Below are positions 20,601 to 27,765 of a DNA stretch of 64,000 bases, piece by piece. Position 1 is the stretch's first letter, and the number at the start of each line of letters is the position of its first letter. This DNA is from Aliidiomarina sp. B3213. Its GTDB lineage: Bacteria > Pseudomonadota > Gammaproteobacteria > Enterobacterales > Alteromonadaceae. The stretch is from NCBI RefSeq assembly GCF_003290085.1, contig NZ_QMKJ01000003.1:186001-250000 (forward strand), in the 5' to 3' direction. A model generated the notes under the pieces. The model made no database searches, was not told the DNA's origin, and was given only the letters and a program-made list of their open reading frames with translations. The position numbers were made by a program, and so were the translations under genes.

Positions 20601-21261
20601 GAAGCCCCTCCGGTCGAGTTGTTAAGCTGCGGCACTTTTCCACAAAGTTACGGTGCAGCTTCGCTCTGTTGGTCCAGTAATGCTGTATACCTATATCTTC
20701 GACCAATGCTTTCCATAAAACAGGCTGCCAGACATTTTTCTGATCTACTTCTACTTGATCATCACCCAAGCTACTTCGACCGTTAGTCCACGCGTCTAAC
20801 CAATCTGCGCGATAATTTTGGTATTGGTCGAATAAGTCAGCAATGCGTTCAGATAGCTGAAACAGCTTACGCTGATCAATCGTTTCACCCAGGTAATGGC
20901 TTAATGTTTTAAAGGTTTCCTCATCGCTTTGAATAAGTTCTGGAAGCTTATTCATAATGCGCCAGCTCAAGCGGTCTTTGTCGAATGGCGATGTCTTCGG
21001 AATGTCGCTACCCAACACTGTTCGGTAGGCCTTCCAAACAAACCGAGCTGGCAGGGTTACGTTCAGCATAGAAGCAATGCCAGTCGCCTTCGCTAACTCA
21101 ATTTTCAGCCACTGCGCAATACCGTTGCTTTGCACCAACAACGTTTCTTCTTCCAATGGCGAGAGCGGATGGTTCTTCATTAAAGACACAGCCACTTCGG
21201 TTAAATCTTCTAACCGATGGCTGTGGGCTGCAACTAAACCGGGGGTTAGCGCTTGCGACAT
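17671..21261 (-). CDS. recC: RecC, exodeoxyribonuclease V gamma subunit
   Basis: The 1196-residue protein is the Chi-recognition and scaffold subunit of RecBCD. Family features include VQSNGIAQWLKIELA near the start, IMVMVPDVDAYAPHV mid-protein, the RAIPFKHIYILGMDDLAYPR segment and FDLMQNRYRPGDRSRREDDR. It is slightly longer than E. coli RecC (1122). AGGA precedes the ATG by 8 nt. It is first in a tight recC-recB-recD operon. Unlike E. coli, no protease III gene (ptrA) lies between recC and recB; the two overlap by 4 nt. It is divergent from a lipoprotein gene 172 nt away. Confidence 0.96.
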   Translation of the reverse strand: MSQALTPGLVAAHSHRLEDLTEVAVSLMKNHPLSPLEEETLLVQSNGIAQWLKIELAKATGIASMLNVTLPARFVWKAYRTVLGSDIPKTSPFDKDRLSWRIMNKLPELIQSDEETFKTLSHYLGETIDQRKLFQLSERIADLFDQYQNYRADWLDAWTNGRSSLGDDQVEVDQKNVWQPVLWKALVEDIGIQHYWTNRAKLHRNFVEKCRSLTTRPEGLPARVVVFGISSIPQQTLEVLDALKGFTQIVLCVNNPCKHYWANIVDGKEALKAALKDANRRHQLKEGEAEDVHDDELHLHAHPLLASWGKQGRDYIHLLDLYDETAAKQESFENLKFELFDEIEPQNMLQQVQNDILHLRPVAETRELWQTPSRDDNSVSFHICHSIQREVEVLHDQLLAAFAKDDTLRPRDIMVMVPDVDAYAPHVGAVFGRFHYGDKRRIPYTLADLGQRHQQPLLMALEMLLTIEESRVTQADVLGLLGVPAIQKRFGLNQNELVELNHWINEAGARWGLASEHREQFGMPSEEKTNSWWFALERMLLGYASGEPETAEQERWLSVEPYHEVAGLSAGAAGKLGALIEALNQWWFTAVSHYSLTDWALHAESLLEAFFAPADDEDLLLLSKVQGELTHLLEVAAESGFNSEVQLNIFKESWLSRVDQPNLNQRFLMGSVNFATLMPMRAIPFKHIYILGMDDLAYPRRQANMDFDLMQNRYRPGDRSRREDDRYLFLEALLSAREKLSISWVGRSAQDNSEWPPSVLVSQLRDHLAQGWCVDSKDKNAFLASLTTEHKLQPFNPEYFSKDSGFFSYAREWYEKDEQSTTQKNAEAPTPWQPEDNQKLALSMQDLVRFMREPAEPFFTKRLRTYFRTEDYETHDSENFSLDGLESWQYRTALLNIAFDELKNKLTTSICAEYSDLSSLQDVFSRQLGVFQREGKLGVKPFSSTLEEAIVAGVEKTVKEMSLCVSMLKEVLPDIDYRIAEGDVVLEAKVSNLFLTHHDRVAQLCVSASKGKIKHQFEPYIRHLMANAAMQKKTGGVATVALFQEESGGEVTRKEFDPISADLAQTRLRELLREYQASLSHPVAVVGEYAVQWLDDYYQAISGELSEGRKKLPVFEPQDAQEEAWLRLQKTLQDVENSDSFIQEFPYTYRVNTNFEDMAEEPEFERLKQHIYAPMVRSMKEQLPICELPEAKGEDS

Positions 21262-21433
21262 ATAATATCCTTTTAATAGAAGCCAGGTACCTTTGCACCC
21301 ACTCTCATTCTATTTAACAATGACTGTAGAGTTTATTTGTTACTAACGACAAAACTTGTCGCTGTATTTTTAAGTAGCAAAACAGCTTACGTTATTTAAT
21401 CATAAACAACATCTTCGTTGAGCGGCATCAAGT

Positions 21434-21994
21434 ATGAAACAACTAATTTTATGTCTACCTGTTATTCTTTTGAGTGCATGCTCGCAAACGTTGCTCGAGC
21501 CCAAACATCAGTACTGCAGTATCGCTGACATAGAAGAACCGCGTTGGGTGCAAAATGATAGAAGCAAAGGGTATTTGGTCACCAAGTTTGGTATTGAGTA
21601 CTCCCGAGAAGCCGAACGAGACGTTCATGGTTTATTGGCTCGCACTATGGCTAGAAGCATCTACACAGAAATATATGCAAATACTCAGTCAACTTTTGAC
21701 AGTAACAATCGAGTAACCGAATATCATTTTAGTGCGGCTAGCAACCTAGAATTGACATTAATGAAGACAGACTTCGCCAGACATGGTCAGTGTTTAGCCG
21801 CGTGGGCAACAATAAAACCAGAAGACGCTCGACTCGCTCTAGAGAACTCTCACCCAATCAACATGGCCGAGCATCGCGCTTGGCAAAGTATAAAAGACTC
21901 TCGGAATTGGAGAGACTACGCAGAGCACTTGGAAAAGTTTCCACAGGGGTTATACGCAGACACATGCAGAGCTCGAATCGATGTATTGAGATAG
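21434..21994 (+). CDS. Lipoprotein, LPP20-like
   Basis: The 186-residue product has a lipoprotein signal with lipobox LSAC at Cys16. After a short linker, EPRWVQNDRSKGY and then GIEYSREAERDVHGLLARTMARSIYTEI resemble the LPP20 fold: a P-W-V entry followed by a helix rich in small and basic residues that leads into strands. The C-terminal third contains HRAWQSIKDSRNWRDYAEHLEKFPQG, reminiscent of tetratricopeptide- or caspase-associated repeats, but I cannot assign it. The next gene starts 53 nt on and also encodes an LPP20-type lipoprotein, so the two probably form an operon and a functional pair. Role unknown. Confidence 0.7.
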   Translation: MKQLILCLPVILLSACSQTLLEPKHQYCSIADIEEPRWVQNDRSKGYLVTKFGIEYSREAERDVHGLLARTMARSIYTEIYANTQSTFDSNNRVTEYHFSAASNLELTLMKTDFARHGQCLAAWATIKPEDARLALENSHPINMAEHRAWQSIKDSRNWRDYAEHLEKFPQGLYADTCRARIDVLR

Positions 21995-22047
21995 TTCGAA
22001 CAATACAACACAAGGTTAACGATTTATCCAAGATAAAGAAATGTTTT

Positions 22048-22533
22048 ATGGAAATTACAAAGTTTTTAAAGTTACCTAGCATTCTTATATTGTGCGCGGC
22101 TTTGAATGCTTGCGCCATATTAAGCAGTACACCTGACTTTTCACATCAAAGCTCTGCAATATGCACCTTTCAAGACGGCCACACGCCTGCACCGAGTTGG
22201 GTTTGTGGTTTCCCTGTAGCATCCTACCCATATTCAGCTACCGGATACTCTGAGTTAGGTATCGAGGAAGAGGCAAAACTAAATGCAATGGAGCAATTGG
22301 CGTCACGCATCAATGCACAAGTAACGTCCACCAGCCGCTTAGAAGCTTCTTCGGACGATTCCACCTTCACTTCTGTAACAGAGGTAGAAGTACAAGAAAC
22401 ATTGCAGGGTACTCGTGTGGTCATGCGAATAGTCGACCCATCAACTCAAGGTTTGTATGTTTTAGTGACAGCTGACGAACAAGCATACGAAGCAGCATTG
22501 CAGCGCGCTAGAAAGGAAGTTAGATCGAAATAG
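22048..22533 (+). CDS. LPP20 family lipoprotein
   Basis: The 161-residue protein starts at ATG 22048, giving a proper lipoprotein signal with lipobox LNAC; the reading frame continues upstream, but that extension overlaps the previous gene and lacks a signal. The mature protein has the LPP20 pattern: APSWVCGFPVASYPYSATGYS, then EEEAKLNAMEQLASRINAQVTS and a strand-rich tail ending LYVLVTADEQAYEAALQRA. LPP20 proteins are surface or outer-membrane lipoproteins, in some marine bacteria tied to flagella or the envelope. It lies directly after another LPP20-like gene and ends 8 nt from a convergent diguanylate cyclase gene. Confidence 0.8.
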   Translation: MEITKFLKLPSILILCAALNACAILSSTPDFSHQSSAICTFQDGHTPAPSWVCGFPVASYPYSATGYSELGIEEEAKLNAMEQLASRINAQVTSTSRLEASSDDSTFTSVTEVEVQETLQGTRVVMRIVDPSTQGLYVLVTADEQAYEAALQRARKEVRSK

Positions 22534-22541
22534 CGCTCGTA

Positions 22542-23921
22542 CTATACAGTCACTCGGTCGCGACCTTCACGTTTAGACTCATATAGCTTCTGGTCGGCAA
22601 GGTCGATTAAGTCGTCATAGTGCAAAGCATTTTCATGGGAGTATTCTGCAATACCTGCACTGAGCGTAAGGTTTATGAGCTCATCTCCGGCATTAAAACT
22701 ATGGTCGCGCACCTTAGTTACAATGCGCTCAACCACATGCTTAGAAGCTTTAATATCTGTCGCGGGTAAGAACATTAAAAACTCTTCACCACCATGGCGG
22801 CTTAACATGTCCGACGCCCGAAGCTCGTCAATCATCACCTTTGTCACTTCTTTGAGTATCTGATCACCAACATTATGCCCGTAGCTGTCGTTCACTTCTT
22901 TGAAGTGGTCAATATCGAACATCGCCACACAGAATTCGCCTTTGCCACGTCGTTGAATACGTTCAATTTCCATTTTTACAACGGGTTCTGTAGCTGTTCG
23001 GTTAGCAAGTCCCGTTAAAGCATCCGTTCCTGCTCGAGCCTGCCAGGTAAGACGCTCTTTAGCTTCTCGATTTAAATTACGCTGCTGAATGGTCATCACC
23101 TGAAGCGCCAGCATTAACGAAATAGATAGCACTAATACTTCAATGCGTTCCACGCTAGCAGCGGAGAATTCATAGGCATGTGCATAGAGTGCGTTATATA
23201 AAAGCACCGCAAGTGTTAGAGATGCATAGGAATAAAAGGATTTAGACGTAGTCACTAAAAATAGTAATGTCGGAATCGACAGATATATCCAAAGTCGGCC
23301 AAACCAGAAAGACAGAACGAAAATAGCAATTGCTACTAAACTGGTGGCGATACCCACTTTACTGTAACCACTTTGCTCTTCACTGCGTCTGTCCCACGCC
23401 CTTAACAGCTGTGCAATCATTAGCGCACCCAATGTGTCCGCCATGAAAATAGCTAACCCAACATTAATTGCGGCGTCGGCGTCTAAATAACCTCCCCAGT
23501 AGAGGTTGGTTGCCAAAATAATCGCAATTATTGCGCATGGAACTGCACAGCAAAGGAGCAAAAAGACAAAGAGCCCCCCAAAACCCTCTGAGCGTTCAGG
23601 AAGTATATTTCTGGCGGCATAACCGGCTAAAAAAGCAAACAAGGTGTCTGCTGCCGCGCTAATCGTGGTGTGCAACATCCAATCAAATAGGCTTGGAACA
23701 TGAAGTCCTGAGATATTTGCTGCAAAACTCGCCACAAATATCCAGGGCAAAACCTGCCAACCCCAACGGAATGTGTAGTAAAGAGCGACACCAGCGGGTA
23801 ACCAAACGAGAGAAATATTGGAAGGCTCAACAGAAAAGAAAAGCATGCTAATTCTTGCAAGTAAGAAGTAGACAATGCCAAAAGTGGCTAACTTAAAGAT
23901 GCTTTTCTCTTCGGCTTTCAT
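22542..23921 (-). CDS. MASE1-GGDEF diguanylate cyclase
   Basis: The 459-residue inner-membrane protein has an N-terminal MASE1 sensor of about eight helices (ISLVWLPAGVALYYTFRWG is typical) up to about residue 285. A GGDEF domain follows with GGEEF at 377-381, ALTGLANRTA at its start and FDIDHFKEVNDSYGHNVGDQ. An RxxD inhibitory site (Arg368, Asp371) lies five residues before GGEEF, so the enzyme should make c-di-GMP from GTP and be product-inhibited. The MASE1 ligand is unknown. It is a single gene, convergent with the LPP20 pair. Confidence 0.93.
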   Translation of the reverse strand: MKAEEKSIFKLATFGIVYFLLARISMLFFSVEPSNISLVWLPAGVALYYTFRWGWQVLPWIFVASFAANISGLHVPSLFDWMLHTTISAAADTLFAFLAGYAARNILPERSEGFGGLFVFLLLCCAVPCAIIAIILATNLYWGGYLDADAAINVGLAIFMADTLGALMIAQLLRAWDRRSEEQSGYSKVGIATSLVAIAIFVLSFWFGRLWIYLSIPTLLFLVTTSKSFYSYASLTLAVLLYNALYAHAYEFSAASVERIEVLVLSISLMLALQVMTIQQRNLNREAKERLTWQARAGTDALTGLANRTATEPVVKMEIERIQRRGKGEFCVAMFDIDHFKEVNDSYGHNVGDQILKEVTKVMIDELRASDMLSRHGGEEFLMFLPATDIKASKHVVERIVTKVRDHSFNAGDELINLTLSAGIAEYSHENALHYDDLIDLADQKLYESKREGRDRVTV

Positions 23922-24016
23922 AAATAAAAATAAAGTTTTTCTTTACCCTAGCGAATCTTCTATGATTTGAGAATACTAATTTATGTCATAAATAAAGTGA
24001 GTTAGATAGGTTTTTT

Positions 24017-24232
24017 ATGGGACAAGAAAGCGAAAATAAAGATAGTCCACAAAACTCGAAATTGGCACTAGGAATCTCTCTTGGGATGTCTTTTGGAGCA
24101 TCGCTTGGCACCATCATTGGTATTTTCACGAGTAATATTGGTTTTTGGATTGCCTTGGGTGCAGGCTTTGGCATGTCTATGGGAATTGCTATCGCTTCTG
24201 GATGGAACAACGCCCAGTCAAAGAAAGACTAA
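24017..24232 (+). CDS. Small glycine-rich membrane protein, hypothetical
   Basis: This 71-residue protein has a polar N-terminus (about 15 residues) and two hydrophobic helices packed with small residues: LGISLGMSFGASLGTIIG and WIALGAGFGMSMGIAIASG. The G/S/A spacing is glycine-zipper-like and fits close helix pairing or oligomerisation in the inner membrane. AGG lies 6 nt before the ATG. I do not recognise a named family. It stands alone between a cyclase gene and a REP-like repeat. Function unknown. Confidence 0.65.
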   Translation: MGQESENKDSPQNSKLALGISLGMSFGASLGTIIGIFTSNIGFWIALGAGFGMSMGIAIASGWNNAQSKKD

Positions 24233-24237
24233 AAAAA

Positions 24238-24284
24238 TGGGGTCAGAGCACTTTGGGGTCAGAGCACCAAGTGCTCTGACCCCA
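24238..24284. repeat. REP-like repeat: three copies of a 14-mer, two forming a perfect hairpin
   Basis: The 14-mer TGGGGTCAGAGCAC occurs at 24238-24251 and 24254-24267 and, inverted, at 24271-24284. The second and third copies form a perfect 14-bp stem with a 3-nt loop. It lies in the short gap between two convergent genes and could act as a two-way terminator. Sequences of the GGGGTCAGAG type are, from general knowledge, common in repeats moved by REP-associated (Y1/RAYT) transposases in gammaproteobacteria. No transposase gene is nearby, so this would be a non-autonomous copy or relic. Confidence 0.7.
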
Positions 24285-24298
24285 TTGTAAGAAATGGA

Positions 24299-25345
24299 TT
24301 AAACCATAGTGGCGATGTCGATAACGAAGCGGTACTTCACGTCGCCTTTCAGCATACGTTCATAAGCTGCTTCAATGTCATCGGCTTTAATCATTTCGAT
24401 ATCTGAAACAATGTTGTGCTTCGCGCAGAAGTCCAACATTTCCTGTGTTTCAGGAATCCCACCAATTAATGAGCCCGCTAAGCTTCGGCGTTTAAAAATC
24501 ATATTACCGATGTTTGGCGAAGGGTGCGGTTCTGCAGGCACACCTACTAGCGTCATGGTTCCGTCACGCTTCAACAAAGCCATGTAATCATCTAGGTTAT
24601 GCGGCGCTGCAACGGTGTTCAAAATAAAATCAAGCTGCATGGTTTGCGCTTTCATTTCATCTCTGTCTTTAGACAACACTACCTCGTGAGCACCTAAGTT
24701 TTTGGCTTCTTTGCGCTTACTTTCTGAAGTCGTAAACGCCACTACATGCGCACCCATAGCTACAGCCAGTTTAATTGCCATGTGGCCTAAACCGCCAATA
24801 CCTACAACACCCACTTTTTTGCCAGGGCCAACATTCCAGTGGCGAAGTGGAGAGTAAGTTGTAATACCTGCACATAGAAGTGGTGCAACTGCAGCAAGTT
24901 GATCTTCATCATGGCTAATTTTTAGAACGAAGTTCTCTTTCACCACAATTTTCTGAGAATAACCACCAAGTGTATGTCCTGGTTCGTCATCTGTTGGTGA
25001 GTTGTAAGTTGCCACGAAGCTATTACAGTAGTTCTCGAAACCATCGTCGCACTCTGAACAGCTCTGACAGCTGTCCACCATACAACCCACTCCTACTAAG
25101 TCACCTACTTTGTGCGACTTCACATGATCGCCAACTGCCGTGACTTTACCTACAATTTCGTGCCCTGGAACACAAGGAAACTGCGTACCTTGCCACTCAC
25201 CACGAACGGTATGTAAATCTGAATGGCAAACACCGCAATATACGATGTCGATAGCGACGTCATGCGCACCAACGTCACGACGTGTAATTTCCATTTTCTT
25301 GACTGGCTTGTCCGCGGCTTCGGCACCATACGCGATTGTCGTCAT
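24299..25345 (-). CDS. Zinc-dependent NADP alcohol dehydrogenase, YahK/CAD type
   Basis: The 348-residue medium-chain dehydrogenase has the catalytic zinc site (CGVCHSDLH, then GHEIVG), a structural zinc loop with four Cys (CQSCSECDDGFENYC) and a Rossmann motif VGIGGLGHMAIKLA. The sequence is closest in feel to YahK and cinnamyl-alcohol-type reductases, which reduce aldehydes with NADPH. The ATG at 25345 is served by AGGAG 8 nt upstream; the GTG at 25354 lies inside that site and is rejected. It is a single gene. A detoxifying aldehyde reductase role is likely but inferred from the family. Confidence 0.92.
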   Translation of the reverse strand: MTTIAYGAEAADKPVKKMEITRRDVGAHDVAIDIVYCGVCHSDLHTVRGEWQGTQFPCVPGHEIVGKVTAVGDHVKSHKVGDLVGVGCMVDSCQSCSECDDGFENYCNSFVATYNSPTDDEPGHTLGGYSQKIVVKENFVLKISHDEDQLAAVAPLLCAGITTYSPLRHWNVGPGKKVGVVGIGGLGHMAIKLAVAMGAHVVAFTTSESKRKEAKNLGAHEVVLSKDRDEMKAQTMQLDFILNTVAAPHNLDDYMALLKRDGTMTLVGVPAEPHPSPNIGNMIFKRRSLAGSLIGGIPETQEMLDFCAKHNIVSDIEMIKADDIEAAYERMLKGDVKYRFVIDIATMV

Positions 25346-25465
25346 ACGTTTCACTCCTTTCCATTATAAGTCTGTGCTTTTGAATCTTTAGTATAGGTTG
25401 TATCTACGCAAAAACATTCCAAGGGGATCCACGTTCAGTGCAAGACTATGTGCGACGAAATCTAT

Positions 25466-25669
25466 TCAAGGCTCGTACACCAGAATATCGCCTGGCTGAC
25501 ATTGCAGCGTTCTACAAATAGCTTCAAGTGTACTGAAGCGAATTGCTTTTACCTTGCCATTTTTGAGTAACGATAGGTTGGTCATAGACACTCCAACTCG
25601 CTCCGACAGCTCGGTTAAAGGCATTTTATTTTTCGCCAATTCCACGTCGAGGTTGATTCGAATACCCAT
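25466..25669 (-). CDS. XRE family small regulator (YozG-like)
   Basis: The 67-residue protein is a single Cro/C1-type helix-turn-helix: AKNKMPLTELSERVGVSMTNLSLLKNGKVKAI, then a short C-terminal extension (LQCQPGDILVYEP) typical of YozG-like XRE proteins. The ATG at 25669 has GAGG 7 nt upstream and overlaps the stop of the upstream membrane protein gene (TGATG), so the two are translationally coupled. Such XRE genes are often paired with a multi-pass membrane protein of unknown function. It probably regulates its own operon. Confidence 0.9.
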   Translation of the reverse strand: MGIRINLDVELAKNKMPLTELSERVGVSMTNLSLLKNGKVKAIRFSTLEAICRTLQCQPGDILVYEP

Positions 25670-26271
25670 CACACAACCTCTACAACTTGCTCACCGCGTA
25701 GGAACTCAATCGCTAGAATAATGAGAAGTGCCGGGAATATAACGACATTCACCGGGGCCAATACTACCGTTAACTGAAACACTGCAGAAACTAATAACCC
25801 AACCGCAAATAATTTCATCAAAACAGGTAACATTGTGAACCTAGCCAACAAAGCAATCGCTAAGAACAAAGCCACAATGGCATAGAGGTAAAGCACAACC
25901 AATCCTAAGGTTATTGCCGTTCCCATCATCTCGTCTTGAATACTTTCAAACGGTCCTAAAGCTAATAGCACATCGACCACAACCGTCAAATGAAAGAGCC
26001 CCACAAGCACACTCATAATGATAAGAAGAATGGAATAAATAGCCGAATCGAATTGGTTACTCAAAAACTTCCGTAGCGCCAAATAAACGCCAATTTCTAA
26101 CGCTCCTATGACTACAAATAGAAAATCCCAGCCGTCTAGCGTTAAAAAGTCATCGATAATAGCCGCCTCATCAAACGACCAGCTGGCCAAACCTAAAATC
26201 CAATACACCGGAAACAACACAGCAAGAACCAATGCTGCAACACCCGAAAGCTTTATAAATTGATTGTCCAT
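25669..26271 (-). CDS. Multi-pass membrane protein, partner of XRE regulator
   Basis: The 200-residue protein has about five or six hydrophobic helices and almost no soluble part. The arrangement, a small integral membrane protein followed by an overlapping YozG-type XRE gene, is the same as in DUF2975/XRE pairs, but this protein is somewhat longer and I cannot assign it to that family by motif. No catalytic residues stand out. It may act as a membrane sensor or sequestering partner for the regulator; that is speculation from gene order. It is transcribed divergently from the PAS-GGDEF gene, with a 210-nt A/T-rich region between. Confidence 0.75.
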   Translation of the reverse strand: MDNQFIKLSGVAALVLAVLFPVYWILGLASWSFDEAAIIDDFLTLDGWDFLFVVIGALEIGVYLALRKFLSNQFDSAIYSILLIIMSVLVGLFHLTVVVDVLLALGPFESIQDEMMGTAITLGLVVLYLYAIVALFLAIALLARFTMLPVLMKLFAVGLLVSAVFQLTVVLAPVNVVIFPALLIILAIEFLRGEQVVEVV

Positions 26272-26481
26272 AATTCACCCTGTTGATTAACTTTCCAACA
26301 TAGTAGCGATCAAAATATCATTAATCAATAATTATTTTATGATAAACATAAATTAAATATCGTTTTATATGAAGTCGGTAGCATCCCCTAGTTTCAATAA
26401 AAGAAAAATATTTGTAATCCATTTAGCAATTTAAGGGTTAATTACTAATATTGAATTAATCTTTTTAAATAGGTGCTCTTA

Positions 26482-27765
26482 GTGGCCGATCCGAACTTAC
26501 AACTGACCTCTCAGGCGGTTTTACACGCAGTCATGGACAATGTTGGCGCCTTCATTTATATCAAAGACTTAGAAGGCCGATACCTTTATGCCAACAAAAA
26601 AGTACAAGAACTTTTCTGCGCACCTCTCATCGAGATTCAAGGAAAAACCGACGAGGCCTTTTTTGATCTCGAGATTTCAAATGAACTTCGCGAAGTCGAC
26701 CGCAAAGTTATGGAAAGTGGCCAAGTTCAGGAATGCGAAGAACGAAATTATGTGAAAGAAAGTGACGAAATTCGAACCTATTGGTCGGTTAAAAAGCCGC
26801 TTTTCGACGATTCTGGTGAGATTATTGGCATGTTCGGTATATCTACAGACATCACCGATCGTAAAAGAATAGAACGCGAGCTACACGAGCAGAATGAGTT
26901 CTTAAACATAGTCATGAATAACGTCGAGTCGTCTATTTATATGATCGACCAAGACAATAAACTCAGGTACGCCAATCAGCGCTTAGCAGAACGGTTTGAG
27001 ATCGCAGAAGGAAGACACCATGGAACGTCCATTAAGAAACTACTCGACGATGAGGCATACCAGTTAATTACCGACAACAACCAACGCGTATTCGAGAGCC
27101 GCAAAGCTGCACGTTTTAAAGAAAAAGTGAAAAACGCTGATGGCGAAGACACCATTTTCTGGTCGGTAAAAGTGCCGCACACACTCGCAACCGGCGAAGA
27201 GGTCATTATTGGCCTTTCTACCGACATGACCGAAACCTTTGCATTACAGGAAAAGCTTAAGCGCCAATCGTCTGAAGATGACTTAACCGGACTCTATAAC
27301 CGTCGTTACTTCTTTGAAGAGGGCGAAAAGCAGCTTGTGGAAGCCAAACACCAACAAGAACCGAGCTGCATGCTCGTTCTAGATTTGGATAGATTCAAAG
27401 AGATTAACGACGAGCACGGACACCCGGCAGGAGACGAAGCTTTAACGCAAGTTGCACGTTTATTGTCTGAAGAAGTGAGAAAAACCGACTTACTCGCCCG
27501 AGTTGGTGGCGAAGAGTTTGCGCTATTTCTACCGAATACCGAGGCGAATGTCGCAACTGAATTAGCAGAAAAACTGCGTCAATGTATTCAAGAAAACCCA
27601 GTCCAAATTAAACCAGGAACCCACACTCAACTTACAATCAGTGTGGGCGTATATACAGATCCTGTATCCCAAACACCCTTCAGCGACATATACCATGAAG
27701 CAGACAGCCAGCTTTATGAAGCCAAGAAGCAAGGGCGTAATAGAGTCGCTTCCCGCTCAGCTTAA
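26482..27765 (+). CDS. PAS-PAS-GGDEF diguanylate cyclase
   Basis: The 427-residue soluble protein has two PAS domains (about 10-125 and 135-250) and a C-terminal GGDEF domain. The first PAS has [20 protein letters not shown] and ends in the PAC-like [14 protein letters not shown]; the second repeats the pattern. GGEEF is at 342-346, with an RxxD inhibitory site at Arg333-Asp336, so an active, feedback-inhibited c-di-GMP synthase is expected. The start is uncertain: GTG 26482 has a weak AGG 8 nt upstream, while an in-frame GTG at 26473 has none. Its stop overlaps that of the chemoreceptor gene by 4 nt. Confidence 0.92.
   Translation: MADPNLQLTSQAVLHAVMDNVGAFIYIKDLEGRYLYANKKVQELFCAPLIEIQGKTDEAFFDLEISNELREVDRKVMESGQVQECEERNYVKESDEIRTYWSVKKPLFDDSGEIIGMFGISTDITDRKRIERELHEQNEFLNIVMNNVESSIYMIDQDNKLRYANQRLAERFEIAEGRHHGTSIKKLLDDEAYQLITDNNQRVFESRKAARFKEKVKNADGEDTIFWSVKVPHTLATGEEVIIGLSTDMTETFALQEKLKRQSSEDDLTGLYNRRYFFEEGEKQLVEAKHQQEPSCMLVLDLDRFKEINDEHGHPAGDEALTQVARLLSEEVRKTDLLARVGGEEFALFLPNTEANVATELAEKLRQCIQENPVQIKPGTHTQLTISVGVYTDPVSQTPFSDIYHEADSQLYEAKKQGRNRVASRSA

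Noticed and set aside
21790-22047. N-terminal extension of the second LPP20 lipoprotein
   Set aside because: It overlaps the preceding lipoprotein gene in another frame and would bury the signal peptide; the ATG at 22048 gives a proper lipobox.
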